A stretch of 6,729 nt of DNA, from positions 1 through 6,729 of the forward strand of contig DYQV01000135.1 of the NCBI GenBank assembly GCA_020719105.1, in the 5' to 3' direction. Every line of letters starts with the position of its first letter. Positions within the stretch are counted from its first letter, which is position 1. Positions 1 through 6,519 of this stretch are shown here, piece after piece. Below the pieces are notes generated by a model. That model searched no databases. It was not told the DNA's origin and was given only the letters and a program-made list of their open reading frames with translations. The translations under genes were made by a program, and so were the position numbers. The stretch is from Rikenella microfusus (GTDB taxonomy: Bacteria > Bacteroidota > Bacteroidia > Bacteroidales > SZUA-534).

Positions 1-25
1 TTAGAATAATTGATGTTAGAATAAT
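1..25. repeat. Two direct copies of TTAGAATAAT, 15-bp period, left of the four-helix-bundle gene
   Basis: The 10-mer TTAGAATAAT occurs at 1-10 and again at 16-25 with a 5-bp spacer. Its core TTAGAAT is the exact reverse complement of ATTCTAA at 424-430 on the other side of the four-helix-bundle gene, so the gene is bracketed by short inverted TTAGA/TCTAA-type repeats. The left copy touches the window edge, so the array may continue outside. The sequence is A+T-rich and short, so chance is not excluded. Confidence 0.6.
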
Positions 26-59
26 AGAAAAACTATTGTTTAATGTATTCAAAGTAGCT

Positions 60-416
60 ATGCCAACTCATTTTTTTAAGAATATTTTAGCCTGGCAAAA
101 AGCCAGAGAATTAGTGCCCATTATATATAAATTAGTTAAGAAATTTCCTGATGATGAAAAATATGCATTGGTTTCACAAATAAAACGTGCAACAGTTTCA
201 ATTTCATCCAATATTGCAGAAGGTAGCGGTAGAAATACTAATGCTGATTTTGCTCATTTTCTTGATATGTCATTAGGAAGTTCATTTGAATTGGAAAGTG
301 AGTTGATAATTAGTTGTGATTTGGGTTTTATTTCGGAACAACAATTTAATGAAATTTTAAAAATTTTAGGGGAGGTACAAAAGTTAATTATTGGATTCCA
401 AAATACAATACGGTAA
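60..416 (+). CDS. Four-helix-bundle protein (23S rRNA intervening-sequence / 'S23' family)
   Basis: This 118-residue protein matches the four-helix-bundle family named for genes found in 23S rRNA intervening sequences and related to the Avd accessory protein of diversity-generating retroelements. The family pattern is clear: LAWQKA at 10-15, a helix ending in KKFP (27-30), SQIKRA (39-44), the hallmark SNIAEG (50-55), then FLDMSLGSSFELESEL (67-82) and a last amphipathic helix to residue 118. Length is normal for the family. I take the ATG at 60, because the only in-frame upstream start is a TTG at 36 that adds eight residues not typical of the family. No 23S rRNA sequence flanks it; instead it lies 44 bases before a nucleotide-sugar dehydrogenase gene. 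Members are basic, pentamer-forming and may bind nucleic acid, but the cellular role is not established. It has no predicted catalytic residues, signal peptide or membrane segment. Confidence 0.92.
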   Translation: MPTHFFKNILAWQKARELVPIIYKLVKKFPDDEKYALVSQIKRATVSISSNIAEGSGRNTNADFAHFLDMSLGSSFELESELIISCDLGFISEQQFNEILKILGEVQKLIIGFQNTIR

Positions 417-424
417 AATTAAAA

Positions 425-452
425 TTCTAATCTCTAATTTCTAAACTCTAAA
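425..452. repeat. Four tandem copies of a 7-bp YTCTAAW unit
   Basis: The units are TTCTAAT (425-431), CTCTAAT (432-438), TTCTAAA (439-445) and CTCTAAA (446-452), giving exactly four 7-bp repeats between the four-helix-bundle gene and the dehydrogenase start codon at 461. The first base alternates T/C and the last changes from T to A midway. On the complementary strand the unit reads WTTAGAR, like the TTAGAAT copies at 1-7 and 16-22. No recognisable ribosome-binding site is present between this array and the ATG, which is common in Bacteroidota. Confidence 0.8.
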
Positions 453-460
453 AATCTATT

Positions 461-1750
461 ATGTATCAACAAATAAAAAACAAAGAAGCAAAAATATCCG
501 TCATTGGATTGGGCTATGTTGGACTTCCCATAGCTTTGGAGTTTGCGCGTAAAGCTTCAGTGATTGGCTTTGACATTAAGCCTGAACGCATTGAGTTGAT
601 GAAAAAAGGGATTGACCCAAGCAATGAAATAGAAACTCATGAATTCAAAGGGTGTGATATCCAGTTTACAGCAAATGCCGAAGACCTTAAATTGGCAAAA
701 TTCCACATTGTTGCCGTTCCAACCCCCATTGATAAACACAACCAACCTGATTTGACTCCCTTGTTAGCGGCTACCCGCACGGTTGGCAAGCACCTCAAAA
801 AAGGAGATTATGTAGTTTACGAATCCACGGTTTACCCGGGTTGTACCGAAGAGGATTGCGTTCCGATATTGGAAGAGTTATCGGGATTAAAAATGGGAGT
901 TGATTTCAAAGTGGGTTTTTCACCCGAACGCATCAACCCGGGCGACAAGGTGCATACCTTGACTACCATTACTAAAGTGGTATCGGGGAGCGATTCAGAA
1001 GCATTGGAAAACATTGCCCAAGTATATGAAATGGTTATTAAAGCTGGCATCCATAGGGCATCAAGCATTAAAGTAGCTGAGGCGGCAAAAATTATTGAAA
1101 ATACGCAACGCGATGTAAACATTGCCTTAATGAATGAGCTTTCTTTGATTTTCAACCGGATGGGCATTAATACCTTCGATGTGTTGGAAGCGGCCGGTAC
1201 CAAATGGAATTTCCTCAAATTCTTTCCCGGTTTAGTGGGTGGTCATTGTATTGGCGTTGATCCCTACTATCTGTTGTACAAAGCTAAAGAATTGGGTTAT
1301 CATGCAAAAATGATTGATTCGGGTCGGTTCATAAATGACAGCATGGGAGGCTACGTGGCCAAACAATTGGTAAAAAAGATGATTGCAAAAGACATCAATA
1401 TTAAAGATGCCCGTGTTTTGGTGATGGGCGTTACGTTTAAAGAAGATGTGAGCGATATCCGGAATTCGAAAGTGGTTGACCTGATAAATGAATTGAAACA
1501 GTATAGCATTAAGGTGGATGTGATTGACCCGCAAGCCTCGCACCATGAAATAAAAGAGGAGTACGGATTTGATATGACAGAAAAGGCAACCGGAACCTAC
1601 GATGGAGTTGTGGTAGCTGTGCAACACGAAGAGTATAAAAACTTACCGGAAAGTTATTTTTCCAAACTGATGAACCCCAATAGCATATTCGTTGATTTGA
1701 AAGGGATTTACCGGAATAAATTCAATGAACTGAATTATTGGAGTTTATAA
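461..1750 (+). CDS. tviB: TviB/WbpO-type UDP-N-acetylhexosamine 6-dehydrogenase
   Basis: This cytosolic NAD-dependent enzyme oxidises C6 of a UDP-N-acetylhexosamine twice to give the uronic acid, such as UDP-GlcNAcA or UDP-GalNAcA, a precursor for capsule or O-antigen. It is full length at 429 residues. The N-terminal Rossmann domain has GLGYVGLP (16-23) for NAD, ESTVYPGCTEE with Thr123, and SPERINPGD (154-162) with Glu156. The central helical domain has Lys210 and Asn214 in AAKIIENTQR, then GGHCIGVDPYYL (260-271) with catalytic Cys263 and Asp267. The C-terminal UDP-binding domain includes GVTFKEDVSDIRNSK (323-337). All residues expected in the UDP-glucose/UDP-ManNAc dehydrogenase superfamily are present. 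The pattern, especially YESTVYPGCTEE and IKVAEAAKIIENTQRD, points to the TviB/WbpO branch rather than glucose dehydrogenases; exact substrate stereochemistry cannot be read from sequence. It is visibly more G+C-rich than its neighbours. No TviC-type 4-epimerase follows it. Confidence 0.95.
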   Translation: MYQQIKNKEAKISVIGLGYVGLPIALEFARKASVIGFDIKPERIELMKKGIDPSNEIETHEFKGCDIQFTANAEDLKLAKFHIVAVPTPIDKHNQPDLTPLLAATRTVGKHLKKGDYVVYESTVYPGCTEEDCVPILEELSGLKMGVDFKVGFSPERINPGDKVHTLTTITKVVSGSDSEALENIAQVYEMVIKAGIHRASSIKVAEAAKIIENTQRDVNIALMNELSLIFNRMGINTFDVLEAAGTKWNFLKFFPGLVGGHCIGVDPYYLLYKAKELGYHAKMIDSGRFINDSMGGYVAKQLVKKMIAKDINIKDARVLVMGVTFKEDVSDIRNSKVVDLINELKQYSIKVDVIDPQASHHEIKEEYGFDMTEKATGTYDGVVVAVQHEEYKNLPESYFSKLMNPNSIFVDLKGIYRNKFNELNYWSL

Positions 1751-1772
1751 AAGAAATTAGAAACTGATTTGG

Positions 1773-1802
1773 AGTGCTTCCTCAAAAAAGGTGGCACTTT
1801 TT
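1773..1802 (+). terminator. Intrinsic terminator after the dehydrogenase gene
   Basis: The arms AGTGCTTCCT (1773-1782) and AGGTGGCACT (1789-1798) pair through AGTGC/GCACT, a T-G wobble, one T-T mismatch and CCT/AGG, closing a six-base loop (1783-1788). The run TTTTT at 1798-1802 follows, giving the usual hairpin plus U-tract for rightward transcription, 22 bases after the dehydrogenase stop. Read leftward, the hairpin lies 44 or more bases beyond the stop at 1846 but has no good U-tract, so it is a weaker stop for the converging operon. Confidence 0.7.
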
Positions 1803-1845
1803 GATCTGTAAAAATCTATTCAGTATTCAGAGTATTTCTTCCTAT

Positions 1846-3477
1846 TTATTGGTTGGGTAGCTTTTCCAATAAATACATATTTTGTGGAAGCTTATTCAAA
1901 ACTAATTTGAATTGAGCGGTTTTAATAACCAGATATCCGGTTATTGGCATAAATGAAACCACGTATTTTTTTTGATTGACATCCCACTGACCGTTGCAAT
2001 CAATCTTATCGCCATACCAACCGTTAAACTCATGGCCTCCATCAATCAGCTTTGGTTCAATTCCATTATTCATAGCGTATTGGAACAGTTCCCAGCGGCA
2101 TTTATTCCATGCTATATAATTTTTGGTTTGGGTTAAACCAATAAAACCCATGAAAATCAATAATGCTAAGGTAACCGGTTTAAATGAAAAGGGCTGGGGG
2201 TTCTGTGAAAATAGAATAATAATTGATAGAAACGCCAAAGGAATCATATAGCGGTCGAAATAGGTGAAATTAATCATCACAACACCCAGATATAGTAACA
2301 ACGATATCAGGGCTATTAATAATACAGTTTCTTTTGAACTCCAGTTGGCATGATAAAAACCAATGGTTTTAATTGCTCTAATGGCATATAGGATTATAAG
2401 GTTCACAAAAAGAATTCCACCGATAAAAGAAAGGGTTTTGAATAGAATTCCGGAATATTGGGTTTGAAAAATAAGTGGTATTTGTTTCAGGATAAAAGTG
2501 TCGTAAGTGGATAGAACTCCAATATACTGGTAATTAAAAATATTGCCGGAAGGTAAATTGGCCAAAACCCGAATCATGGGTAACAGCAATATAAAAGTGA
2601 GTATGGAAATTGTTATAATATTCTTTTTTATGGACCAACGCTCCGATATAAATATGGGAATACTGATTGGCAGTAGCCAAAAGCCTAAGCCATGAATTAT
2701 GTATCCGATGCGCATAAAGGTCCGAAATAGTAATTCACTAAGGCCGGTATTCAAAACATCCCCAATATTTCTATAATATTCAGGTAGTTGATTGTTCGAT
2801 TGAAGCCAATAGGTATAAATTAAATAGCCTGCAAAAACAAAAGCAGTGGAACTTAAATATTTAATCACTTCGGCACTCAATACCTTTCGGGTACTTATTA
2901 ATTTATAAACCAATAGGGCTGCCGGAGCAACTATTCCAAATTGTCGGGTTAATATAGCCAGCAAGGAGAAAAGGGTGGCTGCCACCCAATATTTTGATTC
3001 GTGTTTTTCTTCGTAATTTATAAAACTGTAAACTGAAAGAATGAACCAGGTAAAAAAATGGATATCGGTCATAAAGGTTGCCGATAACGAAAAAAAAATG
3101 GGGTTAAGCCCCATAGTTATACATGCAATTGTGGCTACTAAACGGTTTTTTACCAATTTAAAAACAAGAAAATATAAAACGATTAAACCGATAATTCCAA
3201 TAACCAGGGTGCTGGTTTTTAATGCAATAAATGAAAACCCAAAGGGTAAACAAAATAGTGCGCCCCATAATGTTTGCGTAACTTGGGGTCCAGCAATCCA
3301 GTTGGTTAATTCATAGTTGCCCTCTTCAACCAGTTTTTTTACCGTATAGGAATACGACCAATCATCGTTTAAGGGAAATTCGTGCAATGGGCTTACCCAT
3401 GTAAACGATACGATCCAAATAGCTAATATCAATAGAACAGGGAAAGAGTGATAAGGATTTTTAAATTTCCAGTTCAT
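1846..3477 (-). CDS. GT-C family membrane glycosyltransferase (GT39/ArnT-like), NDDW type
   Basis: This is a 543-residue polytopic membrane protein of the GT-C fold (PMT/ArnT-like). Such enzymes take a sugar from a polyprenyl-phosphate carrier and transfer it on the periplasmic side. After a first membrane helix (about 12-29) comes PLNDDW (35-40), the position of the acidic catalytic motif in the first large periplasmic loop. FMTDIHF (135-141) with Asp138, LTRQFG (176-181) and FDRYMIPL (407-414) also fit the family layout. Around ten or more hydrophobic segments run to about residue 450, followed by a soluble tail of about 90 residues with Cys460 and Cys494, which could form a disulfide if periplasmic. 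The start overlaps the GT2 stop codon by four bases (ATGA), implying coupled translation and a shared pathway, with GT2 making the lipid-linked donor. Acceptor and sugar are unknown. It is the last gene of the leftward operon. Confidence 0.82.
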   Translation of the reverse strand: MNWKFKNPYHSFPVLLILAIWIVSFTWVSPLHEFPLNDDWSYSYTVKKLVEEGNYELTNWIAGPQVTQTLWGALFCLPFGFSFIALKTSTLVIGIIGLIVLYFLVFKLVKNRLVATIACITMGLNPIFFSLSATFMTDIHFFTWFILSVYSFINYEEKHESKYWVAATLFSLLAILTRQFGIVAPAALLVYKLISTRKVLSAEVIKYLSSTAFVFAGYLIYTYWLQSNNQLPEYYRNIGDVLNTGLSELLFRTFMRIGYIIHGLGFWLLPISIPIFISERWSIKKNIITISILTFILLLPMIRVLANLPSGNIFNYQYIGVLSTYDTFILKQIPLIFQTQYSGILFKTLSFIGGILFVNLIILYAIRAIKTIGFYHANWSSKETVLLIALISLLLYLGVVMINFTYFDRYMIPLAFLSIIILFSQNPQPFSFKPVTLALLIFMGFIGLTQTKNYIAWNKCRWELFQYAMNNGIEPKLIDGGHEFNGWYGDKIDCNGQWDVNQKKYVVSFMPITGYLVIKTAQFKLVLNKLPQNMYLLEKLPNQ

Positions 3478-4202
3478 GACAATATTTTACTTTTAGTATA
3501 TTGTTTCCTTATTTTGAGTATTTCGAAGGGTGCCTTCACAAAGTCTCGCATCTTTAGTTTTGAATCTTTTATTTCGGTCCACATACTTACCGGGATTTCA
3601 ATTATTCTGTTCTTGTCGGTTCTTAGGATGACTTCAATATCAAAAAACCAGTTGCTAATAAATGGAGTTTCAAATATCGGGGTGATGGTGAAATTTCTAA
3701 AAACCTTGGCTCCACATTGTGAATCATAAACATTTATTTTAAGCATTAAGTTAGTATAAGTCACAAATATCCGCCCCAGATAATGTCTAATTCCGCTTCG
3801 TTGAATATTTGCACCTAACCTCCTTATACGAGAACCAAAAGAAACATCAAATTTTTCATTTTCGTTTAGCACAGAAACCATTTGAATGATTTCATTCAAA
3901 GGTGTGGCTAAATCAGCATCTAAAAATGCCAGGTATGTTGATTTACAATGGATTAATGCGTGAAACATTCCATTTCTAACGGAATTGGCTTTTCCCTGGT
4001 TTTCTGTATTGTTTAATACTTGTATACCCACATCATTCTGAATTTTCAAATCTTCAAGAATGTTTAATGTGTTATCAGTACTACCATCATTTACAAATAA
4101 CAATGTATATTCAGGATATTTTTCAAGAAAACTAAGGAATTCCAAAGTATTGATTCTTTTGGCTTCGTTATAACACGGAATTATAATACAACAGGTTTGC
4201 AT
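3474..4202 (-). CDS. GT2 polyprenyl-phosphate sugar synthase (Alg5/DPG-synthase-like)
   Basis: This cytosolic GT-A family 2 glycosyltransferase probably moves a sugar from UDP- or GDP-sugar onto undecaprenyl or another polyprenyl phosphate. From the ATG at 4202 it has 242 residues: IIIPCYNEA (6-14), VNDGSTD (37-43), NQGKA (68-72), metal-binding DADLATP (95-101), GSR (123-125), YDSQCGAKVF (159-168) and FFDIE (186-190), followed by EIPVSMW (202-208). The GSR and SQCGAK elements are typical of dolichyl-phosphate glucose/mannose synthase-like proteins. It lacks both the N-terminal anchor of eukaryotic Alg5 and the C-terminal membrane helices of GtrB, so it would be soluble or peripheral. A TTG at 4208 would add two residues, but the ATG is preferred. 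Its start lies 22 bases inside the end of the methyltransferase gene, and its stop overlaps the next GT-C start, so all three are probably translated together. The sugar is not predictable. Confidence 0.9.
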   Translation of the reverse strand: MQTCCIIIPCYNEAKRINTLEFLSFLEKYPEYTLLFVNDGSTDNTLNILEDLKIQNDVGIQVLNNTENQGKANSVRNGMFHALIHCKSTYLAFLDADLATPLNEIIQMVSVLNENEKFDVSFGSRIRRLGANIQRSGIRHYLGRIFVTYTNLMLKINVYDSQCGAKVFRNFTITPIFETPFISNWFFDIEVILRTDKNRIIEIPVSMWTEIKDSKLKMRDFVKAPFEILKIRKQYTKSKILS

Positions 4203-4951
4203 ATGCAATAGATTGATAAACCAGGGAAATGAATGCCTAGTTTGTTTAATAATTCAGTAATTCGAAAATCGAATAATAGGAATGTTTTTACGAAAAGCGT
4301 AAGAACCATTCCTCCATCCCAATTGGAAATCCCATCCACATCAATTTTCTCAGATTTTTTTCTTTCAGTCAGTTTCCTTATCAATCGGGCGAAAAGAATA
4401 GTGAAAAAGAAGTAATTGCAAGCAGTAACCTTATAACCAGACTCTGTCAAAACACTAATTAATTGTTTTCGGTTATAACGCCTATAATGGCCTAAAAAAG
4501 TGTCATGCGAGGTATAAAGACTTTGAAAAGCAGGTACGGTTATCAAAAACTCGGTATTTTTGGGAATCACACTTTTAATATCCTTAAGGAACCCAAGATC
4601 ATCTTCAATATGTTCAATCACATCCAAAAGCAACACATGAGTAACCTTTCCTACTTTATCACCAAATGAATTCAAACTACAACCAAGTTCAAGATTTGGA
4701 ATTTCAAAGAATTTGGCATTTAATTGTTTTAATTGAGCTTGGGTATAATTAATATCATAACCTAAAAATGTATTAAAAGGTCTTGATTTGCATAACTCGG
4801 AAACCAAAAAGGCGTCCCCACAGCCAATATCAATAAAAACACTTTCATTCTTTGCTGTTTTTGTCAATATTTTTTTCACTATTTGCATACGAGCTAATTC
4901 CCACGGGTGAGTATTCCCTTGGTGAGTCAATTCCAGTTCGCGTAAATCCAT
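4181..4951 (-). CDS. Class I SAM-dependent methyltransferase
   Basis: This 256-residue protein has a class I methyltransferase core: motif I VFIDIGCGD (38-46) for S-adenosylmethionine, the acidic strand-2 end at GYD (64-66), LLLDVIEHIEDD (107-118) at motif II/post-II, LITVPA (136-141) as strand 5, and HDTFLGHYRRYNRKQL (149-164). The last block, an H-x-x-x-x-GHxRRY pattern, is common in Methyltransf_11/23-type enzymes of polysaccharide clusters. Hydrophobic stretches at about 180-190 and 214-226 suggest membrane association, sensible for a lipid-linked or glycan substrate. It sits directly before the GT2 gene and overlaps it by 22 bases, so it probably modifies the same lipid-sugar or its product; the acceptor atom is unknown. 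The ATG at 4951 gives a normal N-terminus. The gene follows the upstream GT-C gene after 91 bases and may be read from the same promoter. Sampled G+C is low (about 27% in one 60-base line). Confidence 0.88.
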   Translation of the reverse strand: MDLRELELTHQGNTHPWELARMQIVKKILTKTAKNESVFIDIGCGDAFLVSELCKSRPFNTFLGYDINYTQAQLKQLNAKFFEIPNLELGCSLNSFGDKVGKVTHVLLLDVIEHIEDDLGFLKDIKSVIPKNTEFLITVPAFQSLYTSHDTFLGHYRRYNRKQLISVLTESGYKVTACNYFFFTILFARLIRKLTERKKSEKIDVDGISNWDGGMVLTLFVKTFLLFDFRITELLNKLGIHFPGLSIYCICKPVVL

Positions 4952-5042
4952 TTTATTAAAAATCTATATTTTAATTTTGTTAGACCGTAAAAGTAATCAA
5001 TTAAAATTGCTAAAAGCTAAGCATTTAAATAAAGAAATACTG
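4952..5042 (-). other. 91-bp intergenic gap inside the leftward operon
   Basis: This A+T-rich spacer separates the first GT-C gene from the methyltransferase gene. On the minus strand it has TACTTTTA (4988-4995), one base off the Bacteroidetes -7 box TAnnTTTG, with TTAG (5017-5020) 21 bases upstream as a poor -33 match. An internal promoter is possible but weak. I see no convincing terminator, so read-through from the upstream gene is the simpler view. Confidence 0.35.
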
Positions 5043-6506
5043 TTATTTTATTGTTTTAAAAACAGCATAGTCACTATCTTTTTGGGTTACCACAAATCCA
5101 TGCAAACTATCACCTACCATAATTTTGTTAAATTCTATTTCTTTTAAATATTTGGCTGGGGTAAAATAGGGTGTAACAATTACATAATCATCATTTATAC
5201 TTTTGGCATAATTTAAAAATTGCTCAAAATTTTCACCGTTTTTATTGAATTTGGTCCAACTAAAAGTAAAGTATGAATGGATATAAAAATTGTCGATTCC
5301 TTTAAAGATTAAATTATTGTGAGCCAATACACGAGCATTATCAGGTATATTTTTAGCTATTTTAGTATTAACATTATCTAAATCATAGGCACGGTTAAAA
5401 ACTTTCCCAATATAAATTCCTTGAATTATAAAATAAAAAATTGTAAAAAAAATAAGTGCTTTTTGTTTTAAAGAATGTAATGTATTCCATTCTCTAAATC
5501 GATGGACTACTACTAAAACTATAAATGGGACGTAAATCAACATATATTTTGGATTTTTTCCGGTAGCGAGGGCACCCATTAAAAATACTATCAATGCCAA
5601 ATAACTCAATAACAATTTATGCTTTATGAAAAATGACTTTTTCGAAAATGAAAGACTTAGTATTACGAGAATTGATAGTGAAATCTCAATAGGGCTTTGG
5701 AATAAGCGTTGGTGTTCGTTTAATATTTTTATAAAGGGAGACCAGATGGTGAATTTATTGTTATTTACATCAGGGGAATTAAATAAATCGTGCGATATGG
5801 CTTGAATAATATTAGTATCAAGCATATCAACGAAATAGAATAGTATTGTTATTCCACCTATTAACGTGTACCAGAATAATTGGTTATACTTTTTATTAAA
5901 TAGATACAAGAAAAAACCAGCCATAAGATAAACAACGCCATTTAAATGGGTTAAAAATGCCAGGCCTGAAAACAATCCTGCCAGAGCTGATGCTTGTTTG
6001 TTATTCTCATCCATACTTACTTTGAGAAAATAGAAACTTGTGATTCCAAGTGAAGAAAGTATAATTTCAGGTCTATATACAAATGAAAACTCAAAAACCC
6101 TTGCATTTAGGGAGTAAAATAGAAGAAAAAGAGCAAAATGTAATTTGGTGTTTTTAGTATCAGCTTTTTTAAAATACTTAAAAGCAATAAATAAAAGAAA
6201 AAGGAAAAAGCAAAAAATAAGAACTTTAAGTGGATATACTTTCATACCAAACATCCAAATGAGAGGAATAGCTAGCCAAGTCATGAGTTTGTGATACACG
6301 GTTATCCTATCATCAAACCCAACTCCCAAAGGTTCGGCTAATGTTGAGCGTGCATGACCTTCATTAATAATCCAATAAGCCCATTCTGCAATCATTCCTT
6401 CATCATCATTTGAAGCATAGAAAAAAAATCGAAAAATGTAAATGATTGAAATTATGAGTATTATTAGCCAAAGAGTTCTTTCTGAAGAGGTGTTTTTGAA
6501 TGTCAT
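5043..6506 (-). CDS. GT-C family membrane glycosyltransferase (PMT/GT39-like), NDDE type
   Basis: This is a 487-residue polytopic membrane protein that resembles bacterial GT-C glycosyltransferases using polyprenyl-phosphate sugars. After the first helix (about 12-30) comes SNDDEGM (32-38), the acidic catalytic-loop motif near the N-terminus. YRPEI (144-148), LTHLNG (185-190) and GKNPKYMLIYVP (316-327) lie where GT39-like proteins carry conserved loop residues. About ten hydrophobic segments continue to about residue 370, followed by a soluble C-terminal region of roughly 110 residues ending in VFKTIK. It is the first gene of the leftward operon. The ATG at 6506 is chosen because no other start precedes it before the promoter-like box at 6512-6519, and the next Met (residue 38) would delete the catalytic motif. 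It is the most A+T-rich gene here (about 22% G+C in one sampled line). It shares fold but little local sequence with the other GT-C gene, so a different donor or acceptor is likely. Confidence 0.8.
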   Translation of the reverse strand: MTFKNTSSERTLWLIILIISIIYIFRFFFYASNDDEGMIAEWAYWIINEGHARSTLAEPLGVGFDDRITVYHKLMTWLAIPLIWMFGMKVYPLKVLIFCFFLFLLFIAFKYFKKADTKNTKLHFALFLLFYSLNARVFEFSFVYRPEIILSSLGITSFYFLKVSMDENNKQASALAGLFSGLAFLTHLNGVVYLMAGFFLYLFNKKYNQLFWYTLIGGITILFYFVDMLDTNIIQAISHDLFNSPDVNNNKFTIWSPFIKILNEHQRLFQSPIEISLSILVILSLSFSKKSFFIKHKLLLSYLALIVFLMGALATGKNPKYMLIYVPFIVLVVVHRFREWNTLHSLKQKALIFFTIFYFIIQGIYIGKVFNRAYDLDNVNTKIAKNIPDNARVLAHNNLIFKGIDNFYIHSYFTFSWTKFNKNGENFEQFLNYAKSINDDYVIVTPYFTPAKYLKEIEFNKIMVGDSLHGFVVTQKDSDYAVFKTIK

Positions 6507-6511
6507 GAGTG

Positions 6512-6519
6512 CAAATGTA
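6512..6519 (-). promoter_or_regulatory. -7 promoter box TACATTTG right before the leftward operon
   Basis: Read on the minus strand, TACATTTG matches TAnnTTTG exactly and is the only exact match for that strand in this intergenic region. Only five bases (6507-6511) separate it from the ATG at 6506, so transcription would start at or next to the start codon and give a leaderless or nearly leaderless mRNA. No good TTTG -33 element lies 17-23 bases upstream, which lowers confidence. Confidence 0.5.

Noticed and set aside
36..59. TTG start at 36 for the four-helix-bundle gene
   Set aside because: It adds eight residues not typical of the family, while ATG at 60 gives the usual length and N-terminus.
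425..452. CRISPR-like repeat array
   Set aside because: Units are 7 bp and contiguous without spacers; this is a simple tandem repeat.
1..460. Diversity-generating retroelement, because the four-helix protein resembles Avd
   Set aside because: No reverse transcriptase, template/variable repeat pair or C-type-lectin target gene is present in the window.
557..1627. Three open frames on the minus strand (557-745, 832-1218, 1232-1627)
   Set aside because: They lie wholly inside the well-supported dehydrogenase gene on the opposite strand and show no recognisable protein motifs.
3041..4415. Three open frames on the plus strand (3041-3316, 3448-3729, 4233-4415)
   Set aside because: They are antisense to the GT-C, GT2 and methyltransferase genes, whose family motifs are clear; the translations look like shadows.
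4972..4979. Plus-strand TAATTTTG, an exact -7 box match
   Set aside because: No plus-strand gene follows and no -33 element is placed correctly; chance in A+T-rich DNA is likely.
5007..5022. TGCT/AGCA mini-hairpin after the first operon gene on the minus strand
   Set aside because: The stem has only four base pairs and a weak following T-run, so I do not call it a terminator.
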